DNA of 64,000 bases from Epiperipatus broadwayi (taxonomy: Eukaryota > Onychophora > Udeonychophora > Euonychophora > Peripatidae), in the NCBI GenBank assembly GCA_028023455.1, contig JAQFVV010006309.1, forward strand, positions 2,128,511 through 2,192,510, given 5' to 3'. A program made the translations under genes and the position numbers. Numbering within the stretch: position 1 is the first letter of the stretch; the number at the start of each line of letters is the position of its first letter. Positions 48,555-61,738 of the stretch are shown here, piece after piece. The notes beneath the pieces were generated by a model. The model saw nothing but the letters and a program-made list of their open reading frames with translations, made no database searches and had not been told where the DNA came from.

Positions 48555-48905
48555 AAGTATAGAGAGATGCATGTTAGGAATAACAAAAAGGGAGTGAAAA
48601 TGCAATATAGGGTAGGAGAACAAACAGGTGTTACTGACATCATTGAAAGAATTAAAAGACTAAAGTAGAGTTGGGCTGGGAATATTGCTAGAAGAGATGA
48701 TTATAGATGGACAATTAAAATCTTAAACTGAATTCCAAGAGATTGTAAAAGATCCAGAAAGAGACCATGTGTGAGATGATTGGATGAAATAAGAAAGTGC
48801 AGGGATGATGTGGAGAAGAGAGTCTAGAGATCAGAGAAGATAGATTGAACTTGGAGAGGTTTTCATCCTGCAGTGGATTAATAATGGTTGACAATGATGA
48901 TGATG
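48555..48905 (+). pseudogene. LINE E 3' end with (GAT)n tail
   Basis: Plus-strand translation (several frames) gives R-S-I-E-R-C-M-L-G-I-T-K-R-E, then REQT-like and V-T-D-I-I-E-R-I-K-R-L-K, S-W-A-G-N-I-A-R-R-D-D-Y-R-W and R-W-L-D-E-I-R-K-C, the C-terminal signature of many LINE polymerases. It ends with GACAATGATGATGATGATC, a short triplet tail. Frameshifts and stops are present. It is the best preserved copy of the family's C-terminus and the reference for the other E fragments. Confidence 0.8.
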
Positions 48906-50754
48906 ATCTATTTCTATTATCTAGTTTAATTGGTACACTTTTTTAAAAAAAATCAAATATTATTAATTTATTTTAAATTGGCATTATTTCTAATAGTTTA
49001 ATCATCTCATAAAATATAAATAAGGTTTAAACTTTTCTAGAAACATTTAACAATTAAAGTATATGATAGAAATAGTCCAACTTAAGACTATAACTTTCAG
49101 ACAAGCGCTAATATACATTCTTATGTATTACTAATTATGTGTATAAATAACCTGAATAGAAATAAAAATGAGAAAAGAATTATATTCGGAAAACAAATAT
49201 TTTTTTTTTCTTTGGTTGATAATTGTGTTGAAAATTAAAAATATCTGTGCAAAACATCAAATATTGTAATATCCTCTAATCAAAACACTGGTGGTGCATA
49301 TGAAATTAATATTACTCAAAATATTCTGGGTTTTCCCCTCAAATAATAAAAATAGTAGCTTTGCAAATAAATAATTAAAAGAAAAGAAACTGATCAAGAC
49401 TATTAAATATAAAGAAAATATTTTTTGGTACCTTATAATAGCAAATTACATATTGTAATCTTTTATGAGGACGTCTAACTTTCTCTTTTCTGCTCCTATC
49501 TTTAAGAAAATAATAAAAAAATTAGATTATGAGATGAATCTGAGTATTATTCAGATAATAATAAAATAATTTGACAATTAATATTAAATATTTTATAATA
49601 TTAGAAGTGATTTCTAAAATCTAATGGTATAGATCAGTCATAGATGGAAGAAATATAATGCATTCCAAATGAATATCATTGCAAAACAAATATTAGTTTC
49701 TGTTAAATTTCTAAATTAAATTTTCCTAATTTTCTGGAATGATTTCAGAATTAAATGCTCTCCCATTATAAAATTAAATGTCTTTTGGAAGATAATATTT
49801 TTTAGAAGTATAATGGCAAATTAAAACTTTGGTAAAGCACTCAGACAAACTGCTTTTTTAAAATATTTAGTTTTGGCTACATGTCTAAAGGAATGGATTT
49901 GTTTAGAATTTCACATTGTAATGGACAGTAGCATTTATACCTTATATGTTAATTTTTAAAAAAAAATTAAGTTAAAAGAACATAGATAATTTTCAGAAAA
50001 TATGAAAGTTAGTCAGAGCAGAAAAATGCTTTATATCACAAAGGGCCAAATTAATGTTTTATGACAGAATTATACATTCAGTAGCAGTTTTAGCTAAATA
50101 TTTTTCGGTCTAAAATTATAGATTTTGATGTGATTGTTAGAATAGGAGAAGAACTGAACTCTACTATTCTTTTAACATTTTTTAAAACTCACCTAACTAA
50201 AATAAATTGACAATATCACTTATAAAGTATACTAGCATCAGACATGTAATAGAACAATCCTTTTTGGTAAGAATTGGTTTAATTTTATATTGGTAGAATG
50301 TTGTATAATTATGTCAATTGTAAAATAACATCCCTTTGATGGAATAAATTATTTCAGTTATTCTTATTTAGCTAATTAAAGTTGTCTGGTATTGCTATTG
50401 CACAAATACTGTGTCTGATTTGTTAATAAGAATTTTTTAGTTTTATAAATGCTAGCAATTTGTCGTAACAATTACAGTGATTTGTCATCGATCAATTATT
50501 AAGATTTCACTGCAAAACATTAATCCTGCTTAACTTAATGTTTCTCTGGATTATAATAAAACATATAACTTTAGGCAACCCTGGAATCTCTCATACTATT
50601 TAGTCTTGTGATAATGACAAATTATTTCTGCTGACATGGTTGAATGAACTAGAATCTTCTGATGCTGAAGATTATTTTTAAAAAATATCTTATAATAAGT
50701 CTATCAGTAGGAATTTTTTTCCTCTCCCAATTAAAGTGTAATCTTGAGTAATCA
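48906..50754. other. AT-rich DNA, nothing recognised
   Basis: No gene, no shared repeat recognised. Confidence 0.5.
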
Positions 50755-50880
50755 CTTGATGCTAGATGGCAACAATTAATAAATCCTTATCCATTACTAT
50801 CATATTTATATTACTAAACTAATTTCTAGATTATGGCTGTTATCAATGAGGAGATGTGGATCTGGGTTTAGTGCATTAAT
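50755..50880 (-). repeat. Family B core fragment
   Basis: It aligns in minus orientation with the family B core (CTAATTTCTAGATTATGGC, TCAATGAGGAG, GTGGATCTGGG). Arms are absent. It lies just left of a complete B-type insertion but outside that insertion's target duplications. Confidence 0.55.
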
Positions 50881-50895
50881 TAAGTTTACAGTAGG

Positions 50896-51093
50896 TGACA
50901 TAATAGTATCAAACCACTAAACATCACATGATCACTATCTCATACTAGCACAATTAAACAATTCAAAACAAAGCAAAACTCTCCATATAGTAGTGCCATC
51001 TTATGCATCCATTGATTTCTCTTGTTAGCACAAGATGGCACTACTATATGGAGAGTTTTGCTTTGTTTTGAATTGTTTAATGACATAATAGTA
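50896..51093 (+). mobile_element. Family B hairpin insertion with 13-bp target duplication
   Basis: The 172-bp insert (50909-51080) is bounded by TGACATAATAGTA at 50896-50908 and 51081-51093, identical. It starts with the family B leader (ACATCACATGATCACTAT) and then consists of a perfect 50-bp inverted repeat (arms containing AAAACTCTCCATATAGTAG and its complement) around a short CATCCATTGATTTC loop. The core is missing. The duplication length fits LINE-type target-primed insertion, not a DNA transposase. Confidence 0.9.
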
Positions 51094-54000
51094 GTAAGAT
51101 AAGAATTATTTGATAGTAAAAAACATTATTAGTAAGCTGGGCTCATGCAATGCTTTATTAGTTTCAATAATTATATTATAATCTAAGAGTAAAACAAAAG
51201 TACACATGTTAAAAAAACACTTGTGCAAATAATGGTAGGTTTAGGTTGCCACTTTACCTATTAGATGTACCATTTATAAGTTATATTTGTAAAATTGCTA
51301 GCTTTTTAAAGTAGGTTTCAATAAGAATATAAGGTTTCTTTTCTACTTCTTAAGAAATCAATAAATTTTGTATTTAAAATCCTTCCTAGAACAAAACTTA
51401 GGAATATATAAATTATTTCATTTCAAAATAATTCAGTAATAATACCATTCATTCATGTGTCAAGCAGATAGAAAATTACTGTATTTACTGGGATAGCGAC
51501 TTCAGCAGAAAATTAATTATGCAAATAATTCATTGACCATTTGTCTTAATAATGTGATCTTGTAACATAACTAGTTTTGCCAAATATTTAAATACACCTG
51601 AACAACTTTGCAAACTTAATATGAAAAAGTGATTGAATTAACTTGCTTGAAAAAAACTGTTGATTACAAGTTTATACGATCATTTATGTGGAATATTATT
51701 ATACCCCACATTCGGTTTTCAATCCATAAGCAATATACTACTGGATTTATATTTATGATAAATAAAATTAATGGATACTTGTGAGTTTTCAAGTCAACAA
51801 ATATGGCACCGTGTATTTTTGATAAATGTTCAGTTTCAAGGGCCTATAATTTAGTGAAGATGTGTTAGTTGTTAAATTAAAACAAAATTAATAAATTGGT
51901 TGGTAAATTAAAAAAAAAAAAGGAATATATTCCAATAAATTTCATTTAAGAAGATGTATTTCTTTTTTACTTATATTATACTGTGGGAAGTGACATACTC
52001 TTATCATTGTTGTACTTTGGTTCAATACAGTGTGTTTCTTTTTTGGTAAATTGTCATAGTGATAAAAATTTAGAATCTTCATGTTACAGAACATGATGCA
52101 GTGAACTATTCCCAAAGTAGGAGATCCTGCCTTTCTGAAAAGTGTGCATTAATGATCATGTGTGATTGAGTGCCAATACGATTAAAGTGTAAATATTATA
52201 TTTATATATATTTTTATTTTTCTGTTACTAACCCCCCCCCCCACACACACACAAACTTAAAAAAAACAACAACTGCCTATTGTAATTCATTTTCCCGTAA
52301 TGATTTCTTTTTTAAAAATAACAGTAATAAAAAATAAAATATAATTATTAAATCCGTTTCCTAGCAGGCATTTTTTTTGTAAATATTTTTTGAGGATCCC
52401 CGAAACTATAGCTTTATCAAAAATACAGGTGTCATCTTGATTTACATGAAAACTCACAAGTACTAATTAATGTTATGATTTAATGATATTATGTGAGTTT
52501 CTAATTTCTCAGAAATATACATTACGAAGAGGAAAGCTGAACATCAAATAGCTAGAATTAAAACAAAAATTATATTTTTATAGTTATAGACTTACTGAAT
52601 TATTTTGTAACATTTTAGTTGTTTAATGTATAAAGAAAGTAAAATTATTTGCCCTTAGCTATAATATAGTTTGTATTAAGAAGAGATATTTATATTCTAT
52701 TTTCTGTTTGACTCGGTTTGATTACCTTGGAATATCTTGACTAAAAAAATACTTATCATGATCTTCTCTAAAACAATATTTTGAAGTAGTACTAAAAATA
52801 TCACAAATCCATCATTTTATTTTAAAGTGAGGGGAAAGTAAAAGCAGTACTTTTAGTCCCTAATTTATTGCATTTTGATTTACAAGTGTCAAACTCATTC
52901 CTCCCATAACTTTGACACTACCTTAGATACATATAGTAGTGATTATTATTAATCACTTATCAAATCAGAGATTATCTCCAGCTCAGATACAAACTTTAAA
53001 CCTCAGTTAAAGATTAATATAATTGCTTTTTATACAAGACATGCGCACACACACGGACTCATTCATATTTCTCTTTTCTATGTGTAATATCTTAAAAACA
53101 ATCTCCACCCTATCATATATTTTTTTAAAATCATATGAATAAAGATACAATAAAAGACAAATGACCCTCAAGATGCATTTCATGCTGAATTAGCACTCAT
53201 CATTTGGCTCAGATTTTAAAGGAATATGTTATTGTGTGGTGGTTGTTTAATATAGCCCTAATTTATATGCAAATAGATTGAATGCATACTTTAAGATCTT
53301 TAATCTTTTTTTTATTGTTGAAATACTAATATTCATTTTTAAAAATAAAATTATTACTAGACACTTTGAACCATTTAGGTCTTTAATCTTTTGCCCTTCT
53401 ATTTATTATCTATCCTGAGCCACTAATAAACATTCAGAATAATAAAACTCTTAGATTATATTTCCAAAATCTAAAATTACACAGTTTAGGCAATGATATT
53501 TTTGGATGATTTTTTAAATTTTTATTATCTACCATATTATAAATCTCCAATCTATTTAAAATATTTTTGACATTTTTTTGATGTAAATTAGATATACTAT
53601 AAGCCTTCTCTCTGGAAATGTGCCAATCATAGAAAGATCCTGTTTGAAACACCTTCTAACTTGATGAAAATAAAAAAAACATATGTAGTAAACATGCTTG
53701 TGGCTTACAAATGGACTATGATGATTTGAAGTCTGATAGATATTTAATGCAAATTATATTAAATAGGAAAAATACATTTTGTTATTAAAATCATTTCTAT
53801 CTACTAACCTGATAATTAAAAAATCTTGTCATACGTTTTTGGTAATCAAATTATTACATAAGAATATCGTTGAGCTAAATGTTTCTTTCAATTCCAAATT
53901 CAAGATATATATTGTAAAAAAAAATTGTCTTCATCTTACTTGTAAGCTTGAGATCTACAAATTAATTAGTTTTCTATTTTGCTACCTGGAAATAACAGAT

Positions 54001-54419
54001 TTGGGCATCTTATTTTTTTAGACAAAACATAGAAACGATCTATAGTTGCTATTGAACTGAGGTGCTAAAAATGTATAGAAACTGAATCAGTATCAAATCT
54101 TTATAGATGTGTATCAGTTTGCTTGAGTTTAAACCCAGAGGTTTTTTAGCATTCATATTATCTTGAATATTATAAGGGAGTAAAATATGGCTTCTAGATG
54201 TGTAGCTTTGCAACCTAGTCTTCACTCATAAAAGCAAAAGCAGAAATTGTTTGGTCTGGATATGGGGATTTTATAGCACTATGTTGTTTTTATTAAAATT
54301 TATATCAAAATATACTTTGTACTCTATTGCAATGATTGAAAGATGGAACTGCAATTTTTTAAGCATTTAATATGAACTCTAATTGTATAGATTTAAGTCT
54401 ATTACAATTGTCTGACAAC
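51094..54419. other. AT-rich DNA with a family D scrap
   Basis: 53165-53215 weakly matches the inner part of family D (ATTTCATGCTGAATTAGC). A C10-ACACAC run lies at 52230-52253. Open frames at 53434-53652 (minus) and 53779-54021 (plus) match no family I know and have background composition. Confidence 0.5.
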
Positions 54420-54665
54420 TTTTTCTACACAGAGGCAAAACTCTCCATACAGTAATGCCACTCAGTGCAAGTCAGAGTAATCAATGGATTCTGGAAGGTT
54501 TTTTGTATAAAATCTCTATCTAGAGCCTACTCATCCAATATCCTCAGACTAGTTTCTAGCTAGTGGTTTTCATCAGTGAAGAACCTTGGATCTGAGAGGA
54601 TTGCATCTCTGTAAAAAGCAGCTCGAGTAAGCATAAAAAATAGTGATCCTGTGATGTTTGATGGT
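54420..54665 (-). repeat. Family B element, near full length
   Basis: On the minus strand: leader (AACATCACAGGATCAC), a tRNA-like head ending near GATGCAATCCTCTCAG, core (GATCCAAGG, then AACTAGTCTGAGGAT), 3' body with CTTCCAGAATCCATTGATT and 3' end TGGCATTACTGTATGGAG. Here the 5' arm is not inverted relative to the 3' end, so this copy looks like an ordinary SINE and is the best guide to the family's ancestral order. Confidence 0.75.
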
Positions 54666-55165
54666 TTAAACCTTTTCTAATATTTAATATCAAAAAATAC
54701 AATTCTCTACAACTTATTGATGAATGAGTTTTAAATTCTATTCCATTTACACTAAGTACTTCAATTTATAAGAGTACTACTAAGTCTGGGTATTCCTCAT
54801 ATTCACTAGCTGTTTGTAATTTAAATTGTAAGAATGAAATAGTATTTCCAAATACAGATATTTCATAATATTAAGCCTCAATTGCAGAGCAATAGACTTA
54901 GGAAATATAATATGCTTAATATAAATACATCTTATATATGAGTACATCAATAATGTGTGCTATGATAATTACAGAGTAAATCTTATGCACAAAATAAGAA
55001 TATGATTATTAAAAATCATCAAATATTAATATTTCTTCAACTTTAATTTTTAAATTTATAGATAATAAAGTTTTAGTCAAATATACAAAAACATTATTTC
55101 ACTAAATATTTATTCTATTTTAAATTGTTAATTGCAAACAATTTAGAATAAATTATCATAATAAC
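54666..55165. other. AT-rich DNA, nothing recognised
   Basis: No feature recognised. Confidence 0.4.
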
Positions 55166-55627
55166 GTGAAAGGCTGAAACCTTTGTCAGATGTGCTTTAA
55201 AAATGCTTATATGACAGCCAATCAGATGTAATAATGACTGCACAGGGAACTTTCAAGTCAAAACACAAGGCAAAGATTTTATGAGAAAAAATAAATAAAT
55301 ATATTTACATTTGTTTCTATCAATTCACTGGATCTAAAAATTACTTTGTAGTAAATCGAAAGATTTCATATTGTTTATTTATATATAATATTTAGTGAGT
55401 TAAATGTGAAGGTGTTTAAAGTTTCATGCTCTTAGGTCAAAATTTTTGAGACTGGCTTATTTATATAGAAATTTAAGTAGAGAAGAAGGTGGAGGAACCC
55501 ATTTTTTCTCATAAAATCTTTGCCTTGTGTTTTGACTTGAGAGTTCCCTGTGCAGTCATTATTACATCTGATTGGCTGTTGTATAAGCATTTTTAGTCAC
55601 ATCTGACAAAGGTTTCAGCCTTTCATG
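55166..55627. mobile_element. Family F element with about 125-bp inverted ends
   Basis: 55166-55290 and 55500-55627 are inverted copies with few differences (TGAAAGGCTGAAACCTTTG, AGCCAATCAGATGTAATAA, AAAACACAAGGCAAAG and complements). The centre is about 210 bp, AT-rich and non-coding. It is a non-autonomous DNA transposon or foldback. The target duplication could not be set because the exact outer border (TAAC/GTTA) is ambiguous. A lone end lies at 33.3 kb. Confidence 0.85.
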
Positions 55628-55689
55628 TTACTATTATATAATCTGCTTGTACTTAATAAATAAATAATCATATAAATTTCAAATAAATA

Positions 55690-56117
55690 CAATATGATGT
55701 AATAAATAGTGTAATTATATGGTGCTTGAATATATAAACAATATAGAGATGGGAATAAACCTCCAATCATGTGCTTTTTACAAATATACAAGCACTCATC
55801 TCACTTTCATCTGTAAGCATCAGTTTAAAAAGCATAAGTGGATCACTTATTCTTAGAGCTAATCATTATATAAGTCAACCTTTGCCCACTATGCTGAATT
55901 CAGGGCTTTAACCTATTGTGTGCCTGATATATAACATAACTAATAAAATTGTATAAACTTATTCATGTTATAACAGGAGAGAGATAGAATCCTTTTTTAA
56001 CCATTTGCAATTAGAAATAGATACTAAATTTTGAATTTACTGTAATAAATAGTGTATTTGTATAACGTTTGACTACACGTATGTAACATAGAGAAGGCAA
56101 TAAACCTACAAATTTTT
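55690..56117 (-). repeat. Family A relative, copy 3, with direct terminal repeats
   Basis: Read on the minus strand it follows the body of family A copy 2 (TCTCTCCTGTTATAAC, TATCAGGCACACAATA, AAAGCCCTGAATTCAGC, AGTGATCCACTTATG), diverged. It lacks the AAGTCGAACTCCGATAATG ends. It is flanked by direct repeats of about 75 bp (55700-55775 and 56041-56117: AATAAATAGTGTA, then GGCAATAAACCT or GGGAATAAACCT). The terminal architecture therefore differs between members. Confidence 0.65.
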
Positions 56118-57943
56118 ATTATTATTTTCAATTAATCATATTATTCTTTAATAAAAGATAAATGCTTTACCATTTCACTTTCTCAAAAGAAAAGACTATT
56201 ATATACTTAGCAAATTATTGTGTAAGTGGAAATAAATTTGCAAAGAAAACAGTGCATACTATAAATGACATGTGAAAAAAAAAACTCATTCATATAAGTA
56301 AATGTCTCCCCCCCCCCTGATGGTTATTACGTTTGTTTTTTTTATAATGAATTATTAAATGAAAATGATAAGTTGAATCTATATTACATCAGTACTTGCA
56401 TTAGAATATACCATCATGCAGTCTGATTCTGCTGTTGCTTTATTCTTGGCATGATCTCATTTGCAAGTGAAACATAATTTAAATCTTTCAATAAATTGAC
56501 TTGGATTCTTTAAAACATACAAATGGGTTTCTAAGGAGTTAAAAATTCATTCTGAGATCAGTTTTATCATTTGCTCTCCAAACAATAGTCCATTTTACAT
56601 GATTCTTTAATAATCATCGGTGTAAGAATATAACTTAGAAAAACATCAGATGGCTGTGCCAAAAAGATTTTGGTCTATTTTTCAAACACTATTTTTACTC
56701 TAGTTATTTTGAATCTAATCTAAATTGTTTATGTTTTAGAAAATTCAAGCATCACAAAATTTGGAATTAAAGCCAATTTGTTTGTAGAAGGTGTAAGTTA
56801 ATATTTTAATGACTTCATTATCAAATAATTGTACATTCTTTTGACTTTTTATATATAAAAATACCACATGCTTCACTTATTTTGCATTTAAAACCTGCTT
56901 TATAGACTTAATTAATTATAATGATATTTGTACAGATATGAATAACCAATGGACAGCAGAGAGAAGTGTTAACCATATTCCCAGATTTGGCTTTTGGTTT
57001 TTGTAACATAACACTAGATATGAGGGTATTAAAATATCCTAAAAATTGAAATACAAACATTAAGTCATATTGATCATTTTACATAAATTCATTTAGATTT
57101 AGTGACCACAGTTATTAATCTATAGGCATCTTTGATCTTTTGTCAAAATGATGGTATACAATTGATACAACAGTACCTCACAATAATAGCAAAATAGGAA
57201 CCAAACTCCTGTCATTAAGTAAAAAATTTCATTTTTTTTTTATTTCTCAGGTGCATATAGTGATAAATCTATATATTATTATACAAAATGGACTAAAAGT
57301 TACTTTTCCATAACATTAATTAAATAACACTTACATTTCATTAAATGTTCATCTTTTTAATTATTGTATTTTATTAACATTTATTAGCACAATTAATTAA
57401 AAATTTATTAATGAAACTAAAAAGAAATTAAAAAACAAAAAACAAATTTTATAGTAAAGTAATAAAATTAAAAAGAAGTTAAAGAAAATTTAATATCATT
57501 ATAATTTAATTAATTTTACCATAAGTCTGAAATACTTATTTCATTGTAGTGTCAAATATACATTAAAAAAAGAATATTTATTTTATGGATGATGCAAGAT
57601 TTGACACATTTTTATTGCATTCAATGAAATTATTATTTAGATGGTGACTTTAAGCAAGGTGTTTTGATTGAAGTTAATTGGGTTTACTATTTTTGTGGAA
57701 GAACATAAAAATGCTTTTATGATAAACATTACCTTTCTTATTATTTTTTTGTAATAAGGAATATCATTTTCAGGAATACATTATATTTTAAATTAGGATT
57801 TATTCTTCCAAATACCAAAATCCCATTTTTGATAGACTTGGGCATTTTTCAAATCAGGTATCATCATTTTTTTAAAAAATAGCTGTATTATCAATAGGAT
57901 GGCACTCCTTTTCACCAATTAGGTTTCCCTGCTCTTCAAATTG
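56118..57943. other. AT-rich DNA, nothing recognised
   Basis: No gene. A C9 run lies near 56310. No shared repeats recognised. Confidence 0.5.
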
Positions 57944-58294
<351 letters not shown>

Positions 58295-58749
58295 GTTTCA
58301 AAGCAAAACTTTATTGAGTCTAAAAAGTTACAGAGTCACATCTAGTAATATATTGATTTGTTACAAATGCAAAACAAATTACAACTATGCATGGAGACCA
58401 CATCTTTTCAATACAAGTCTTTATCATTCCTGCATACTTTTTTGCTTGTTTTTAAATTTGGTCTTCTATCTAGTTCAGTTTATGCTTGCATTTCTTTAAA
58501 GTTGAAAAATGCTGATGTTGAAAATGTCATCATCTATCATATTGGACTTATATTTCATAGATTGGATCTTGGTTTCAAGTGTGACCATGTGGCTGCAAAC
58601 ACATCTGGTTGAGCTAGGATGCTGTCTCTTTTTTTGAACAGTTCTAGTTTTATTGAGTATGTTGCTGGGTGGCATCGAGGGTTATTAGCAAGAGCAAAAG
58701 TGCATCTGATACACCAGTAGGCATAAGGCTGCATGTTGCTGCATGAATA

Positions 58750-59882
58750 GCAGGGATGTTGCCTTTTTAAAGTATATTTATTATTTCATCAATTGAAATG
58801 TTAGCCTTTCTGTATGTGGTAAACATTGTGCAATGTATTGTTTCTATTGCAGTGCAGGAATGAAGGAAATGATCTTGTGTCACTTCTCTATGCATAGCCC
58901 ACACATGGGGTCTATATTTGTATAGAATCTATGAAATCTAAGGAAATGTTCTGTAGGTAGAGCATTAAGATTAAGCTTAAGTAGAAAATCAAATAATTTT
59001 GGTTCTAGTGACCACTTTTTGAATTGTTGCAGTAGTTGCCTGATGTCTATCGCAAGAGCTGATGGATATAGATTAGGTGTATGGTTTGGATATAGTATAT
59101 TATAAATGTCCCAGTATGTATACTTGTTGTGATTATTGAGTGATATTTTGTTGTATATTGGCTTGAGTTCTTCAATCAGTATGGATAGATATCCATATGA
59201 AGGGGGTGGTCTGTCTGTGGGTATTATATTGATCACACACTACAGGTCTGGAAATCTTTTTATGGTTGCTGTTAATAGATTTACTGATTTCTGCGTGTAA
59301 AACATATTGATTGTATGGAGTCCAAGTCCATTGCTATGTGGCAGTCTGCTCAGATTTTTTAAAGAGATTGCCCCTGTCTTTCTCTTCCATATTAGTATGT
59401 TACAGATTGATGAGATTTTAGATATGAATGTTTTTGCAAATTTGATTATAGGTGTGTAGTAGGTAATTTTTGTAATTATAAGTTGATTAAATAGTGCTAA
59501 CTTCATGTATATTGACAGATATGACTTTTCAAGTGAGGCTGTGATTTTTTCAGCATCTTTTTTTAATATATTTTGAAATTATTTGCTTCATTCCATTGGT
59601 GCCAAGGTAAAATGGGAAACCAAGGAAAGCAGACAGTTTGCCATCATACATCTCTGTACTGTGCTTGCCTGTGTATATTGACCATGCAGCAGTTTTATAT
59701 GTGTTAATTTTTAAATTAAAATTTGAGAAATAATTCTTGATTATCTCTTGTAGAATGGGGTGGTTCTTTTTAGAGGGGAGGAAAATGGTTACATCATCCA
59801 TATAGGCTATGCATGATATATTTAAAGCAGTGTTTGGGATTTGAATGCCTTTTATTTTTTTCTGTATCTCTATTAATAGAGG

Positions 59883-59917
<35 letters not shown>

Positions 59918-61738
59918 GAAGAGCAAAGCACTGAGGGGGGATTTTTGTGGGATGGATTAACTTAGTCTGAGAGCTGGTGATTTTTTCTCATTCAATGTGA
60001 TGTGAATTTCACAGCTGAGTAGTATATTGGATATTACATATAGTAGGGATGGAGGTTGTGTTGTTTTTTTTTTCAGCACATCTAATAATTTGGCTATAGG
60101 CACCGAGTCAAATGCTTCTTCAATGTCTAGTTGAACTATAATTGGTGCATATTTCTTTCTTTTTTTTTACTACTTCGATAATTGTCTTGTACATTAAGGC
60201 ACCCTGGCCAATGGATGATTTTTTTTGGCATATTGTGCTGATGATAACACAGGGAGTATGTGTTTTTCTCTTTTCTCCTTCATTACTCTTTCAAGAATTT
60301 TTATTCCTAAAGGTCCCATTGAAATTAATCGTAGATTAGATAAAGATGATATTGCTGTTAGTTTTTTTGTTAAATGGAACCATTGCAATTGGATATAGAC
60401 TTTGTATGTTGTAAATATTTTGGGATATGTAATTGGCTAGATTGCATAGGTATTTGGTTGTGAAGTGGCTAAGATGTTTGAACACAAATTTGGGAATGCC
60501 TTGTGGTCCTGGGTGACATGTTTATTATTGTTGCAAGTTGAAACACAGTGTCAGTTGTTGTTATTGGTGTGTTCGTTTCAGGATCACTGAATATGTCTTC
60601 ATTTGGTATGTACGCTTCGTGGCTTTTTGTTTTTGCAGTTTTTTTTTAAATGTTGATATATTGGGGTTTATCATGTTATGTCCAGTGGTTATAGAGCCAT
60701 CTATTTAAAGTGCCATAGGCACTTTGACTGTGGATGGGTATCCCAATGCCCACCATATGTATGCCCTGGTCCAGGTGTGTTGTGTAAGGTATATATTTTT
60801 CTTTTTTATTGCTACGTATTTCTGTAAGTTTTTTAATTTGTGTTTGATTGTCTGTAGTTGGTCTGGAAATGGTTATTCATTTATGTAGTTCATCTGCCAA
60901 AGCTAATAATCTAGTAGGGAGTGTTAAATTGCAAGTAATATGATTAATGTTGAGAGAAACTATATTGGTGAATGCTATATACTTTTGTACTGGATCGAGT
61001 GACATGTTTTGAAGTTTTTGGAGCATTATATATGTTTCTGAATATAGCAATTCAGTTGTTTGTGCTGGAAGAAAGGGCTTTTGTTGTATTCTGTATTTTT
61101 GTTAGGTTGAGGGTGATGAACTGGGCAGCATGATCTGAGATTATGGATGGACAGAGTTCAAGATTAAAATAATGATGTAACATTGATGAATAGAAACTCA
61201 AACCTATAAGTGACTTATATCTATTGTTATTAAATGATATTGAGTTTGATGGGAGAAAACCTTCAGCACTCATAAGTGGGATTGTTATTCGATATGAATC
61301 TATTTAGCGACAAAAGTTTAATAGGTCATGTTGAAATCTCCCAGGAGTATTATAGGATTTGGTGTTGCTGTAAGCATTGAATTTATTGTTGTTGTTATTC
61401 TGGAGATGATGACAGATTAAGTGTGATATTTTTATGATGGAGTGTTATTATGATAGAATTATAGTCAATATAATATAATTTTAAAAAGAATTGAAAGGGC
61501 AGTTGTGGGATACAATTATACCTGTGCCACCTGATGGTGATTATGATTCTCTTGAGCAGGCACAAAACCCTTGGCTGACTAAATATTTTGATGTATCAAT
61601 TTGAGAGCTGCTGTATATTTTTGTTTCCAATAGACTCAGTATGTGTGGTTGTGTTGTATGTAACCATTTTTTGAGTCGAAAAAGTTTTTTGGTGGCATTT
61701 AAGCCTCTAATGTTAAGAGATCCAATTTTTATCTTCAT
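58750..61738 (-). pseudogene. LINE ORF2: endonuclease-reverse transcriptase, frameshifted
   Basis: The start at 61736-61738 gives MKIKIGSLNIRGLN, the typical first strand of an APE-type endonuclease, followed by HILSLLETK. The catalytic S-D-H lies at 61130-61138. RT: NLRLISMGPLGIKILERV in 60388-60194, motif A LDIEEAFDSV at 60101-60130 with catalytic Asp, a damaged motif B (IPPQC near 59945), motif C YMDDVTIF at 59778-59804, then FLGFPFYLG. The thumb follows (59506-59240: ISLKNLSRLP, NGLGLHTI), typical of Tx1/L1-type. At the C-terminus, CGLC (58892-58903) and HFLHSC (58854-58871) form a CCHC motif split by a one-base frameshift. About 1,000 codons in all, short of the roughly 1,200 of Tx1 elements. 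At least five frame breaks, so inactive. Confidence 0.8.

Noticed and set aside
53434-54021. Two open frames of 72 and 80 codons
   Set aside because: No recognisable domain and background composition; not supported as genes.
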